Source: Robertmurraya massiliosenegalensis JC6 (lineage in GTDB: Bacteria; Bacillota; Bacilli; Bacillales; Cytobacillaceae). Taken from it: DNA of 64,000 bases. Positions 57,501 to 64,000 of the stretch are shown piece by piece; position 1 is the first letter of the stretch; each line of letters begins with the position of its first letter. The notes beneath the pieces were generated by a model, which ran no database searches, was not told where the DNA came from, and saw only the letters and a list, made by a program, of their open reading frames with translations. The translations under genes were made by a program, and so were the position numbers. The stretch lies in NCBI RefSeq assembly GCF_000311725.1, contig NZ_HE978511.1, positions 494,758-558,757 on the forward strand. The letters run 5' to 3'.

Positions 57501-58011
57501 CGCGGCCACCACCGCCCAGTGATGCTTTAATAATAATTGGAAAACCATACTTTTTCCCAAATTCAATAACCTCATCTACAGCGGATACAGGTCCATCGCT
57601 TCCAGGTATAACAGGAATTTGAGCTTTTTGTGCTTGTACACGAGCTTTTACTTTATCCCCAAACATATCCAAATGGTGTGATTTTGGGCCAATAAAAATA
57701 ATGCCCTCTTCCTCACATTTTCGTGCAAAATGGATATTCTCAGATAAGAAACCATACCCCGGATGGATCGCATCTACATCACTTGCTTTGGCAATTTCAA
57801 TTATTCCATCTATATCGAGATAAGCATCTATAGGTTTTTTCCCTTCGCCTACAAGATAAGCTTCATCAGCTTTGTAACGGTGGTATGAACCGGAATCTTC
57901 TTTCGAGTAGATAGCCACGGTACGAATATTCAATTCAGTACATGCGCGTAATACCCGAATGGCAATCTCTCCTCTATTGGCAACTAAAACCTTGTTAATC
58001 TTTTTCACCAT
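54571..58011 (-). CDS. pyc: Pyruvate carboxylase
   Basis: Biotin enzyme forming oxaloacetate from pyruvate. 1146 residues: biotin carboxylase (1-450; GGGGRGMRIV, EVNPRVQVEHT), carboxyltransferase (about 530-820; TFRDAHQSLLATRVRT, HLHTHDTSGNG) and the biotin carrier domain with EAMKMET, Lys 1111. All domains intact. ATG 58011. Between ftsW and ctaA as pycA in B. subtilis. Confidence 0.97.
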   Translation of the reverse strand: MVKKINKVLVANRGEIAIRVLRACTELNIRTVAIYSKEDSGSYHRYKADEAYLVGEGKKPIDAYLDIDGIIEIAKASDVDAIHPGYGFLSENIHFARKCEEEGIIFIGPKSHHLDMFGDKVKARVQAQKAQIPVIPGSDGPVSAVDEVIEFGKKYGFPIIIKASLGGGGRGMRIVKSLEEVEQAYDRAKSEAKAAFGNDEVYVERFIENPKHIEVQIIGDEVGNIVHLYERDCSVQRRHQKVVEVAPCVSISNSLREEICDAAVNLMKNVQYLNAGTVEFLVANDEFFFIEVNPRVQVEHTITEMITGIDIVQSQILVAEGHSLHSELVAIPEQKDIKIHGYAIQSRVTTEDPLNNFMPDTGRINAYRSGGGFGVRLDAGNGFAGAIITPFYDSLLVKLSTHAMTFEQAASKMVRNLQEFRIRGIKTNIPFLVNVVKHKKFRSGEYDTSFIDKTPELFLFPVSKDRGTKMLTYIANVTVNGFPGIDKKKRPVFETPRVPKLKLTDPYQNGTKQILDEKGAEGLVDWVKNQEKVLLTDTTFRDAHQSLLATRVRTTDIKHIAEPTAKLLPEMFSFEMWGGATFDVAYRFLKEDPWERLLTVRKQIPNVLLQMLLRASNAVGYKNYPDNVIREFVEKSAYAGIDVFRIFDSLNWVKGMEVAIDAVRQTGKIAEAAICYTGDISDPSRKKYDLNYYKSLAKELEQQGAHILGIKDMAGLLKPQAAYTLISELKETVDIPIHLHTHDTSGNGLFTYAKAIEAGVDIVDVALSTMAGLTSQPSANSLYYALEGTKRKPDVDIFALEQLSHYWEDVRKYYQDFESGMMAPHTEIYQHEMPGGQYSNLQQQAKAVGLGDRWDEVKEMYACVNQMFGDIVKVTPSSKVVGDMALYMVQNELSVDDVLEKGESLDFPDSVVELFEGYLGQPAGGFPKELQRVILKGKEPIVVRPGELLEPVDFEATKAELYKELGRPVTSFEAIAHALYPKVFKEYISTVEKFGDVSVLDTPTFLYGMRLGEEVEVEIERGKTLIVKLVSIGQPQPDGTRVVYFELNGQPREVIVKDESIKSTVASKVKADPKNDQHIAASMPGTVIKVIVEKGEKVERGDHLMITEAMKMETTVQAPYSGVVKDIYVSNGEAIQTGDLLIELTK

Positions 58012-58282
58012 CAGAACACCTCATTTTTCACGATATTTTTTTCGCAGAATGATCTTAGCCAGCATGAATTTTATAGCATACTAGCAATATATATGATCGG
58101 GTATATTTGGTCCTTTATAAAAAAATGTGACCAATGTTTCAATTGTGGAAATATATAAAATTTTATTATTTTATTCTACTATAGGTATACTGATTTTCAC
58201 AACGATAGAAAAAAAAACAAGCAGAAAACTTGTCTTTTTTCATCACAAATCAGTCATAATTCGCATCGCTCATTTTCAACCT

Positions 58283-59488
58283 TCAAGCCTTAAATCCTCT
58301 ATTTTTACTAGCAGGAACGACATGGACCTCATTGCTGTCCTTTAATTTATATTTTTCTTCATAATTTACAAACATAGAGACATTGACTAAAATTCCCATT
58401 GCAATCGATAACTGCAACAATGATGAGCCACCATAGCTGACAAATGGAAGCGGAATCCCCATAAGAGGGAAAATTCCTGAAATCCCCGCCAAATTGATAA
58501 ATGTTTGAATCCCAATCATACTTGCTATACCGATCGCCAATAGACTTCCAAATGGATCTTTTCCTTTTAAACCAATAAAAATCCCCTTTAAAACAATGTA
58601 GCTTAAAGACAAGAGGACAAACCCTACTCCGAATACTCCAAGTTCCTCAGAAATAACAGCCATAATGAAGTCGGTATGTGGTTCTGGTAAATATCCTAAT
58701 TTCTGAATACTTTGCCCTAATCCAAGACCATCCATTCCACCACCACCAATGGCATAGAAAGAATTGATTAAATGATAGCCACTTTCTTCGGCAACACCTT
58801 CAGCAAACGGATCTAACAGAACTTTAAATCTATCGAGTCGAGTTTCGGAGAAAATTTTATCACTTAAGAATAGAACGAGTGGGATGGACATCACTCCACC
58901 TAAAGCTCCGAGTTTAAGGATACTTTTAAAATTCATTCCAGATGAAATAATAATCGTTCCCGAAATTAAAAGTATGATTGCGACGGTACCATAATCTGGC
59001 TGCTCCGCAATTAAAAAGGAAACGAGGATGATAAATACTAATGGAGGAAGAACTCCCTTATTAAACTGATTTATGTACTGTTGTTTTTTGGCGTATACTG
59101 CAGCCAAATAAACGATAACGGCCACTTTTACAAATTCAGACGGTTGAAGTCGAATCGGACCAAATTCAAACCAACTTCGGGCATTTCCAGCAATCGTACC
59201 GAACTTTAATACTCCAACTAATGAAATGAGTGAAAGTAAGAAGATGGGAACTAATACCTTGTTATTTAGATAGAGCTTGTACGGAACAATAGCAAAAAAT
59301 AAAAACACGACTAGTCCACCAAGCAAAAATATTCGTTGCCTAACGAAAAAATGATCACTCTCAAAACCATATCTTTGAATCGCGGTTACCATACTTGCAC
59401 TATAGATCATAACAAGACCAAATATAGATAGTAATATAACGACAATTATGAGTGAATAATCGTATGATTTAAGTACTTTCTTTAGCAT
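58283..59488 (-). CDS. ftsW: Septal SEDS glycosyltransferase FtsW
   Basis: 401 residues, about ten helices. NARSWFEFGPIRLQPSEFVKVA, EQPDYGT, YLPEPHTDFIMAVI and LPFVSYGGSS mark the SEDS family; C-terminal cytoplasmic tail of about 30 residues. Polymerises septal peptidoglycan with PBP2B. ATG 59488 with GGAAGG upstream. Confidence 0.94.
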   Translation of the reverse strand: MLKKVLKSYDYSLIIVVILLSIFGLVMIYSASMVTAIQRYGFESDHFFVRQRIFLLGGLVVFLFFAIVPYKLYLNNKVLVPIFLLSLISLVGVLKFGTIAGNARSWFEFGPIRLQPSEFVKVAVIVYLAAVYAKKQQYINQFNKGVLPPLVFIILVSFLIAEQPDYGTVAIILLISGTIIISSGMNFKSILKLGALGGVMSIPLVLFLSDKIFSETRLDRFKVLLDPFAEGVAEESGYHLINSFYAIGGGGMDGLGLGQSIQKLGYLPEPHTDFIMAVISEELGVFGVGFVLLSLSYIVLKGIFIGLKGKDPFGSLLAIGIASMIGIQTFINLAGISGIFPLMGIPLPFVSYGGSSLLQLSIAMGILVNVSMFVNYEEKYKLKDSNEVHVVPASKNRGFKA

Positions 59489-59560
59489 ACAATCCTTCCT
59501 TATCTCCATTATTCTATTAAACATTCATTCGAAATTTCAGTAAATGAAAAGCGATATGTA

Positions 59561-59600
59561 AAAAAACTCAAACGATCCTACCGTAACGTTTGAGTTTTTT
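59561..59600. terminator. Bidirectional terminator between ylaN and ftsW
   Basis: AAAAAACTCAAACG and CGTTTGAGTTTTTT arms of 14 bp. Confidence 0.9.
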
Positions 59601-59671
59601 ATTTAGTCTTTATCGTGTAAATACACGTTTCTTCCTACCGCTTCTTATAAAAACAAAGAAGGAATGACTAT

Positions 59672-59953
59672 TTATTTTTTTTGTGAAGCCTCATGCAAAG
59701 CTGAAAGTTCTCTTTCTAATTCATCAAGAATAGATTTCCCTACTCTGTCCTCCACTAAACCGAGGCGAACGGCAAAATCTATTTCTCGAGATAACCCAAA
59801 CATTTGCGTATCCAACACCTCTTCATATAAAGGGCATTGCGGCATTGTAAGATTATCCATTTGAACTTTAATGAGCTTCAATATTTTATCAGCATCAGCC
59901 TTTAACAGGGCATTTGCTTTTTCACGATGATCGATTATCATTTCTGACGCCAA
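59672..59953 (-). CDS. ylaN: YlaN (DUF1507), iron-linked Fur modulator
   Basis: 93 residues, highly conserved core [20 protein letters not shown] and [16 protein letters not shown]. YlaN is essential in some conditions and has been reported to bind iron and act on Fur. TTG 59953 with GGGGGGA upstream is the start and gives the family MASEM N-terminus. Confidence 0.93.
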   Translation of the reverse strand: MASEMIIDHREKANALLKADADKILKLIKVQMDNLTMPQCPLYEEVLDTQMFGLSREIDFAVRLGLVEDRVGKSILDELERELSALHEASQKK

Positions 59954-60127
59954 CTTGATCCCCCCGTTTCCGAGCGATTATCCTTCTATAAATTCTAACC
60001 TTATAAGAGGAAAAATGCAAGTAGATTAAGATAGACACTGTAGCTTCCTACGAATGTGCCAAAAAAACTGAAAATATGACATATTCATTTATTATCAGTA
60101 TAATGACTATATAGAAATAGGGGGGAT

Positions 60128-60628
60128 ATGATGGAATCAATCGTTATGTTATCTGGAAATGTAAAATATACCATTACTTTAGATCCAAGTGTTTGGATTT
60201 TTGATGATAGACGTCAAGACTTACATACGTATTTCCATGAGCAACAAGAAGAAAAGGATACGCTTGAGGAATATACGAAGGAAGTCTCCAAGCATTGGGA
60301 TCGAGAAATTATAGAAGGTGCTGTTGTACCACCTACTTTGAAAACAGAGAAAAAGTATTTAAAGGAAGAGCTTCTAACAGGTACTTTTTGTATTCCATTT
60401 AAACCATTCCTAACGAACGCAGAAGTTAGTGAGAATGCTAAAAATCTTGTCATTGAAACAGTTGATGGTATGGTCACCATTCCGTTAACAGTAGCAGAGA
60501 AAATGGTTCTTGGATTCTCAAAGGATGGGAAACCACTGAGAGAAGATGGACCTATCCATTGTTATTATGGAGATGGCTCTAACTATGAAAATCCAATAAA
60601 GAACGTCGTATCATTTAAAATTGAATAA
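60128..60628 (+). CDS. ylaL: YlaL-like conserved protein
   Basis: 166 residues, cytoplasmic. N-terminal VMLSGNVKYTITLDPSVWIFDDRR, later LKEELLTGTFCIPFKPFL and HCYYGDGSNYENPIKNV. Place matches ylaL. No reliable function; labels as a peptidyl-prolyl isomerase are not supported by anything seen. ATG 60128 (or 60131) with GGGGG upstream. Confidence 0.8.
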   Translation: MMESIVMLSGNVKYTITLDPSVWIFDDRRQDLHTYFHEQQEEKDTLEEYTKEVSKHWDREIIEGAVVPPTLKTEKKYLKEELLTGTFCIPFKPFLTNAEVSENAKNLVIETVDGMVTIPLTVAEKMVLGFSKDGKPLREDGPIHCYYGDGSNYENPIKNVVSFKIE

Positions 60629-60631
60629 TGT

Positions 60632-60674
60632 AAAAGACGATGTCCTTTTCACGAATTAGGACATCGTCTTTTAT
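60632..60674 (+). terminator. Terminator after ylaL
   Basis: AAAAGACGATGTCC and GGACATCGTCTTTT form a 14 bp stem. Confidence 0.9.
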
Positions 60675-60678
60675 AAAT

Positions 60679-60717
60679 GCTGTTTTCGTAATGATTGTGG
60701 TTTTTTCGTATATGTCC
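60679..60717 (+). repeat. Repeat B, copy 3
   Basis: Nearly identical to 21797-21834 (one A/T change), immediately behind the ylaL terminator; similarity to 34010-34060 continues to about 60760. Confidence 0.85.
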
Positions 60718-60901
60718 AAATTTTTTTCTCCGAAAAAAATCTGAGGCCGACATTACCCCTCAAATGAAGTTTTTGAACACAGATTTTTTTTACGAGGCAC
60801 TTTTTGCTTACTTGATCCTCATTTAACGAGTCATAATAGGGCTTTATTCTCCTATCTATGACTTAATAGCAACAATGTTGGCGAAAATCCCTTTATTATT
60901 T

Positions 60902-62230
60902 TTAGAGTAAGTCTGCCGCTAGTTGTGCCAGTCCAGATCTTTCCCCTTTGTAGAGTTTTACATGACCTGCAATCGGTTCATTTTTAAATTTCTCAACAAC
61001 ATATGTAAGACCGTTGTTGTACGCATCTAAATATGGATGGTCAATTTGCTCTGGATCCCCCATTAACACAATTTTACTTCTTTCTCCTACCCTTGTCAGA
61101 ATTGTCTTTATTTCATGCTTGGTGAGATTTTGAGCCTCATCAATGATAATGAATTGATCAGGAATACTTCTTCCACGAATATATGTGAGAGCCTCTACCT
61201 CAATTGAACCCATACCTGCTAGAATTGCATCCAATTCCCCTGGCTTTTTAACATTAAATAAAAATTCTAGATTGTCATATATCGGTTGCATCCACGGACG
61301 AAGTTTTTCTTCCTTTTCTCCAGGTAAAAAGCCTAAATCCTTTCCAACAGGGACGATCGGTCTTGCAACTAATAATTTTTTGTAATCGCCATAATCCTCC
61401 GTCTGCATCAATCCTGCCGCTAATGCTAATAATGTTTTTCCAGTACCAGCTTTTCCAATTAACGTAACTAATGGAACGTCCTTTCTCAACAATAATTCAA
61501 TTGCCATTGTTTGTTGCGCATTGCGCGAACGAATGCCCCAAATGTGATCATGGTCAAATATTAGCTTTTTTACGTAATTTCCACTTTGATCCACCATTCC
61601 AATCGCAGAAGTGGAGGAGCCTAGTGTGTCCTTCATCAGTAAAAACTGATTTGGGTACAGAGATATATTCCCAAGTTCTGAAAGAGGAAGCTCCTTTTTC
61701 TCATAAAAGCTATTCAAAACAGTGATGTCTACAAATTGTTCGACGATCCCTGTATAAATATGGTCATTTTCGATTACCCGATCACTGAGAAAGTCTTCCG
61801 AATAAAGGCCAATTGCATCTGCTTTTACTCTGACAAGTGCATCTTTGCTAACTAAAATGACTCGTTTTCCATCCAATTTTGTTTCTTCTTCAAGGGATAA
61901 ATTTTTCGCAACCGCCAATATTCGGTTATCATTTGTTTTTTCCACAAAAATATCCTGAAGCTGGTGAAATGAGCGATGATTCAATTCGATTCGCAACGCA
62001 CCGCCATTTTCAAGAGGTATTTTTTCATGCAGCTTACCGGCTTGTCTTAAGCCGTCAATGAGTCTTGATACTTGTCTCGCATTTCTTCCAATCTCGTCCA
62101 TATTGCGTTTTTTTGAGTCCACTTCTTCGAGTACAACTGCTGGAATAACCACTTCATTGTCTTCAAATGAAAATATGGAATATGGGTCTTGCAACAAGAC
62201 ATTTGTATCTAACACATAAATTTTTGTCAA
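60902..62230 (-). CDS. ylaK: PIN-PhoH ATPase YlaK
   Basis: 442 residues: PIN ribonuclease domain (1-140; YVLDTNVLLQDP, DNRILAVA) and a PhoH-type ATPase domain with P-loop GKAGTGKT (259-266), PVGKDLGFLPGEKEEKLRPWMQP-type loop, and FIIIDEAQN. Likely an RNA helicase-nuclease. TTG or ATG context at 62230: start ATGCCTC-like codon is TTGAC-preceded; the frame starts MTKIYVLDTN. Confidence 0.92.
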   Translation of the reverse strand: MTKIYVLDTNVLLQDPYSIFSFEDNEVVIPAVVLEEVDSKKRNMDEIGRNARQVSRLIDGLRQAGKLHEKIPLENGGALRIELNHRSFHQLQDIFVEKTNDNRILAVAKNLSLEEETKLDGKRVILVSKDALVRVKADAIGLYSEDFLSDRVIENDHIYTGIVEQFVDITVLNSFYEKKELPLSELGNISLYPNQFLLMKDTLGSSTSAIGMVDQSGNYVKKLIFDHDHIWGIRSRNAQQTMAIELLLRKDVPLVTLIGKAGTGKTLLALAAGLMQTEDYGDYKKLLVARPIVPVGKDLGFLPGEKEEKLRPWMQPIYDNLEFLFNVKKPGELDAILAGMGSIEVEALTYIRGRSIPDQFIIIDEAQNLTKHEIKTILTRVGERSKIVLMGDPEQIDHPYLDAYNNGLTYVVEKFKNEPIAGHVKLYKGERSGLAQLAADLL

Positions 62231-62350
62231 GTCTATGCCTCCTGCTCCTCATAGGTCTTTTTTTAGGTTTTAATCCGTATTTTTTTAGCAACCTGTTTGC
62301 AATAAGCCAACCGTTGGATAGGTAGAACTTTGTAAAATATATGTTTTCTC

Positions 62351-62380
62351 GCATAAAGATAGAAGAAATTTTACACAATA
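62351..62380 (+). promoter_or_regulatory. Candidate sigma-G promoter of ylaJ
   Basis: GCATA (62351-62355), 18 bases, CACAATA (62374-62380), against GHATR-N18-CATNHTA: one mismatch. Fits a forespore lipoprotein of the YhcN/YlaJ family. Confidence 0.45.
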
Positions 62381-62468
62381 ATCATAAGGATTCCTTTTGT
62401 AAGCAGAATCAAATGGAGAACTAGTACATCAATCGTATGACTTTCAAATCATATAGGAGGTGCCATTC

Positions 62469-63071
62469 ATGATGAAAAAATGGGTGATCATGATCATTCT
62501 ATTACTCCTAATCTCAGGTTGTGGAGCAAATCGAAACGAAGCAAACGAACCGAATAACGGGCAGCAACAGGCACTTAATGTTAAAAACTCTACGATTCAA
62601 AATGTGGACCGGAAAAGTGGACAAGAGATCGCTCAGCATCTCGTCGACTTAGCTTCAAGTATCCCTAATGTTAATGATGCCACTGCTGTTGTACTTGGAA
62701 ATTATGCTGTTGTTGGTATTGACGTCAATGAAGATCTTGAACGTTCTGAAGTCGGATCCATTAAATATTCTGTAGCAGAGAGCTTGAAAAAAGATCCACA
62801 CGGTGCTCGTGCCGTTGTTGTAGCTGACCCAGATATGACTGCAAGAATTAGAGAAATTGCCGATGATATACGAGATGGTAAACCAGTGCAAGGGATTTTT
62901 AATGAGCTTGCTGATATCTCTGGGAGACTAATGCCTGAAGTCCCTGCGGATATGGTCGAGCCGGATACGAAAGAAAATACTGTCGATAAACCAAAGGAAA
63001 AGCTAAACAACTCTCAATCTGAACAATTAGAGGAGAAACAGAAAGAACAATCGAACCATCATTTAGATTAA
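62469..63071 (+). CDS. ylaJ: YhcN/YlaJ-family sporulation lipoprotein
   Basis: 200 residues. Lipobox LISGC; BON-like YhcN domain (about 50-150; ATAVVLGNYAVVGIDVNEDLERS, GARAVVVADPD); charged C-terminal tail. Spore membrane protein in relatives. ATG 62469 with TAGGAGGTG upstream; GTG 62460 is inside that site. Confidence 0.88.
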   Translation: MMKKWVIMIILLLLISGCGANRNEANEPNNGQQQALNVKNSTIQNVDRKSGQEIAQHLVDLASSIPNVNDATAVVLGNYAVVGIDVNEDLERSEVGSIKYSVAESLKKDPHGARAVVVADPDMTARIREIADDIRDGKPVQGIFNELADISGRLMPEVPADMVEPDTKENTVDKPKEKLNNSQSEQLEEKQKEQSNHHLD

Positions 63072-63072
63072 T

Positions 63073-63114
63073 GACAAAAGAGCTTAGCCTTTTAATTTGG
63101 CTAAGCTCTTTTCA
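63073..63114. terminator. Bidirectional terminator
   Basis: AAAAGAGCTTAGCC and GGCTAAGCTCTTTT, 14 bp, between ylaJ and the convergent gene, overlapping the latter's last codons. Confidence 0.85.
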
Positions 63115-63556
63115 TTTCATCCATGACTTGACGGTCTAATCGTAATGCAGCATCAAGATCATAGGTTTTATCATATTGTGGCTCTACTATAATTTTTGAG
63201 CCGTAGAACATGACATCCCTGACTTCTAAAACTTTTATCTTTGCTAAAGCTAACTTCAGTGGTACATTATCCATTGTATCTACAACAAGAAACGCTTCTC
63301 CACTAATGGAATATGTGCTTTCATTGACGATCACATTAAGTACGACCTGATTGTTTTCTTGGATATTTTGCACAATTCTAGAACGACTATCGACAGCAAA
63401 GAAAATCGTCTTCTCGTCCTTAGCATAAATCCATGAAATCGCATTAACGTTCGGTCCACCTGTTTCATAATCAACAGTTGCTATTGTCACAAAGCGTTCT
63501 TTTTTCAACTCATCTAGCAATGGTTTGATTAAAATGGGCTCCACTTGATTGGCCAT
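63101..63556 (-). CDS. Pyridoxamine 5'-phosphate oxidase-like FMN-binding protein
   Basis: 151 residues of the split-barrel fold: RFVTIATVDYETGGPNVNAISWIYAKD, then FAVDSRSRIVQNIQENNQVVL. Too short for a full PdxH and lacking its C-terminal arginine motif, so probably a general flavin or heme/F420-like binder. ATG 63556 with TAGGAGGG upstream. Confidence 0.82.
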   Translation of the reverse strand: MANQVEPILIKPLLDELKKERFVTIATVDYETGGPNVNAISWIYAKDEKTIFFAVDSRSRIVQNIQENNQVVLNVIVNESTYSISGEAFLVVDTMDNVPLKLALAKIKVLEVRDVMFYGSKIIVEPQYDKTYDLDAALRLDRQVMDEMKRA

Positions 63557-63777
63557 TCCTATCCCTCCTACCGTACCATCCCAATAGTATATTATAACCA
63601 TGTTATCACAAATTTTAATTGAAATATGTTAAAAAACATGTGTTAAAGGATAAAATTTGTAAAAATTAGCTCTTCATATTCATCACAGTTCATTTAGAAG
63701 ATAAGACATTTACTAGTAAGGATGGTATACTAGGAACATGAAAACACTGCCGTCTAGTAAAATGAAGAGGTGTAAAT

Positions 63778-63978
63778 ATGAGAGTAAAATGCGTCATTTG
63801 TGACCAAATAGAATCCATTGAGGATCATTCTGTCCAAGCAAAGAAATTACGAAATCGTCCTATCCATACATTTATGTGCAAATCCTGTGAAACAAGAATT
63901 ACGGAACGAACAAACGAAAGAATTGCCACAGGGAACTTCAAACTATATCGTTCTAATAACGAAGAGGATGATTGGTGA
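63778..63978 (+). CDS. ylaI: YlaI zinc-finger-like protein (DUF2197)
   Basis: 66 residues with CVIC (5-8) and CKSC (34-37), a likely zinc ribbon, and IEDHSVQAKKLRNRPIHTFMC typical of YlaI. Function unknown. ATG 63778 with AGAGGTG upstream. Confidence 0.9.
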   Translation: MRVKCVICDQIESIEDHSVQAKKLRNRPIHTFMCKSCETRITERTNERIATGNFKLYRSNNEEDDW

Positions 63979-64000
63979 ATCGATAAAACAATAAAAAAAC

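Overview
The window is a 64 kb piece of a low-GC, endospore-forming, aerobic member of the Bacillaceae. Gene order follows the Bacillus subtilis segment ylaI-ylaN, ftsW, pycA, ctaA-ctaG, ylbA-ylbQ, bshC, mraZ to ftsA almost gene for gene, read here from right to left. The DNAPR-type meso-diaminopimelate motif in MurE, SpoVD/SpoVE/GerR/YlbJ, bacillithiol synthesis and a caa3 oxidase all fit such an organism. The species cannot be named from the sequence alone. Gene names come from recalled family resemblance and synteny, not from a database search.

Layout. 1-18.7 kb is the division and cell wall (dcw) cluster on the minus strand: mraZ, rsmH, ftsL, pbpB, a DCC-family gene, spoVD, murE, a MurF-like N-terminal-domain protein, mraY, murD, spoVE, murG, murB, divIB, ylxW, ylxX, sbp and the start of ftsA. 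18.9-21.6 kb is an accessory minus-strand locus (an exported DUF6230-like protein, a DUF6114-like membrane protein, and a secreted coiled-coil protein whose reading frame is broken) inserted between mraZ and bshC. 22.3-41 kb holds bshC, a DUF3397 protein, panE, a biotin-dependent carboxyltransferase with its carrier, ylbP, gerR, an enoyl-CoA hydratase, rpmF, ylbN, tmcAL, ylbL, ylbK, ylbJ, coaD, rsmD and the ylbG/ricF/ylbE/ylbD group. 41-54 kb has a thioesterase, ylbC, ylbB, a YugN-like gene, a YtvI-like permease and the cytochrome caa3/heme A genes. 54-64 kb has pyruvate carboxylase, ftsW, ylaN, ylaL, ylaK, ylaJ, an FMN-binding protein and ylaI.

How it works together. The left third builds and regulates peptidoglycan synthesis and septation, with sporulation paralogues (spoVD, spoVE) embedded in it. 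The cta block makes heme A and assembles the terminal oxidase. Between these sit coenzyme A, tRNA modification, bacillithiol and sporulation genes. Most units are separated by clear intrinsic terminators, listed below.

Most unusual points: the DUF6230/DUF6114 locus with a sigma-E-like promoter and tandem terminators; its broken third gene; two near-identical ~440 bp structured repeats about 32 kb apart and a second short repeat family; a free-standing Mur-ligase N-terminal domain inside the mur operon; a divergent promoter pair sharing one -35 region; a carboxyltransferase/biotin carrier pair without a biotin carboxylase; and the number of TTG starts in conserved genes. No rRNA, tRNA, CRISPR array, insertion sequence, prophage or replication origin was seen.
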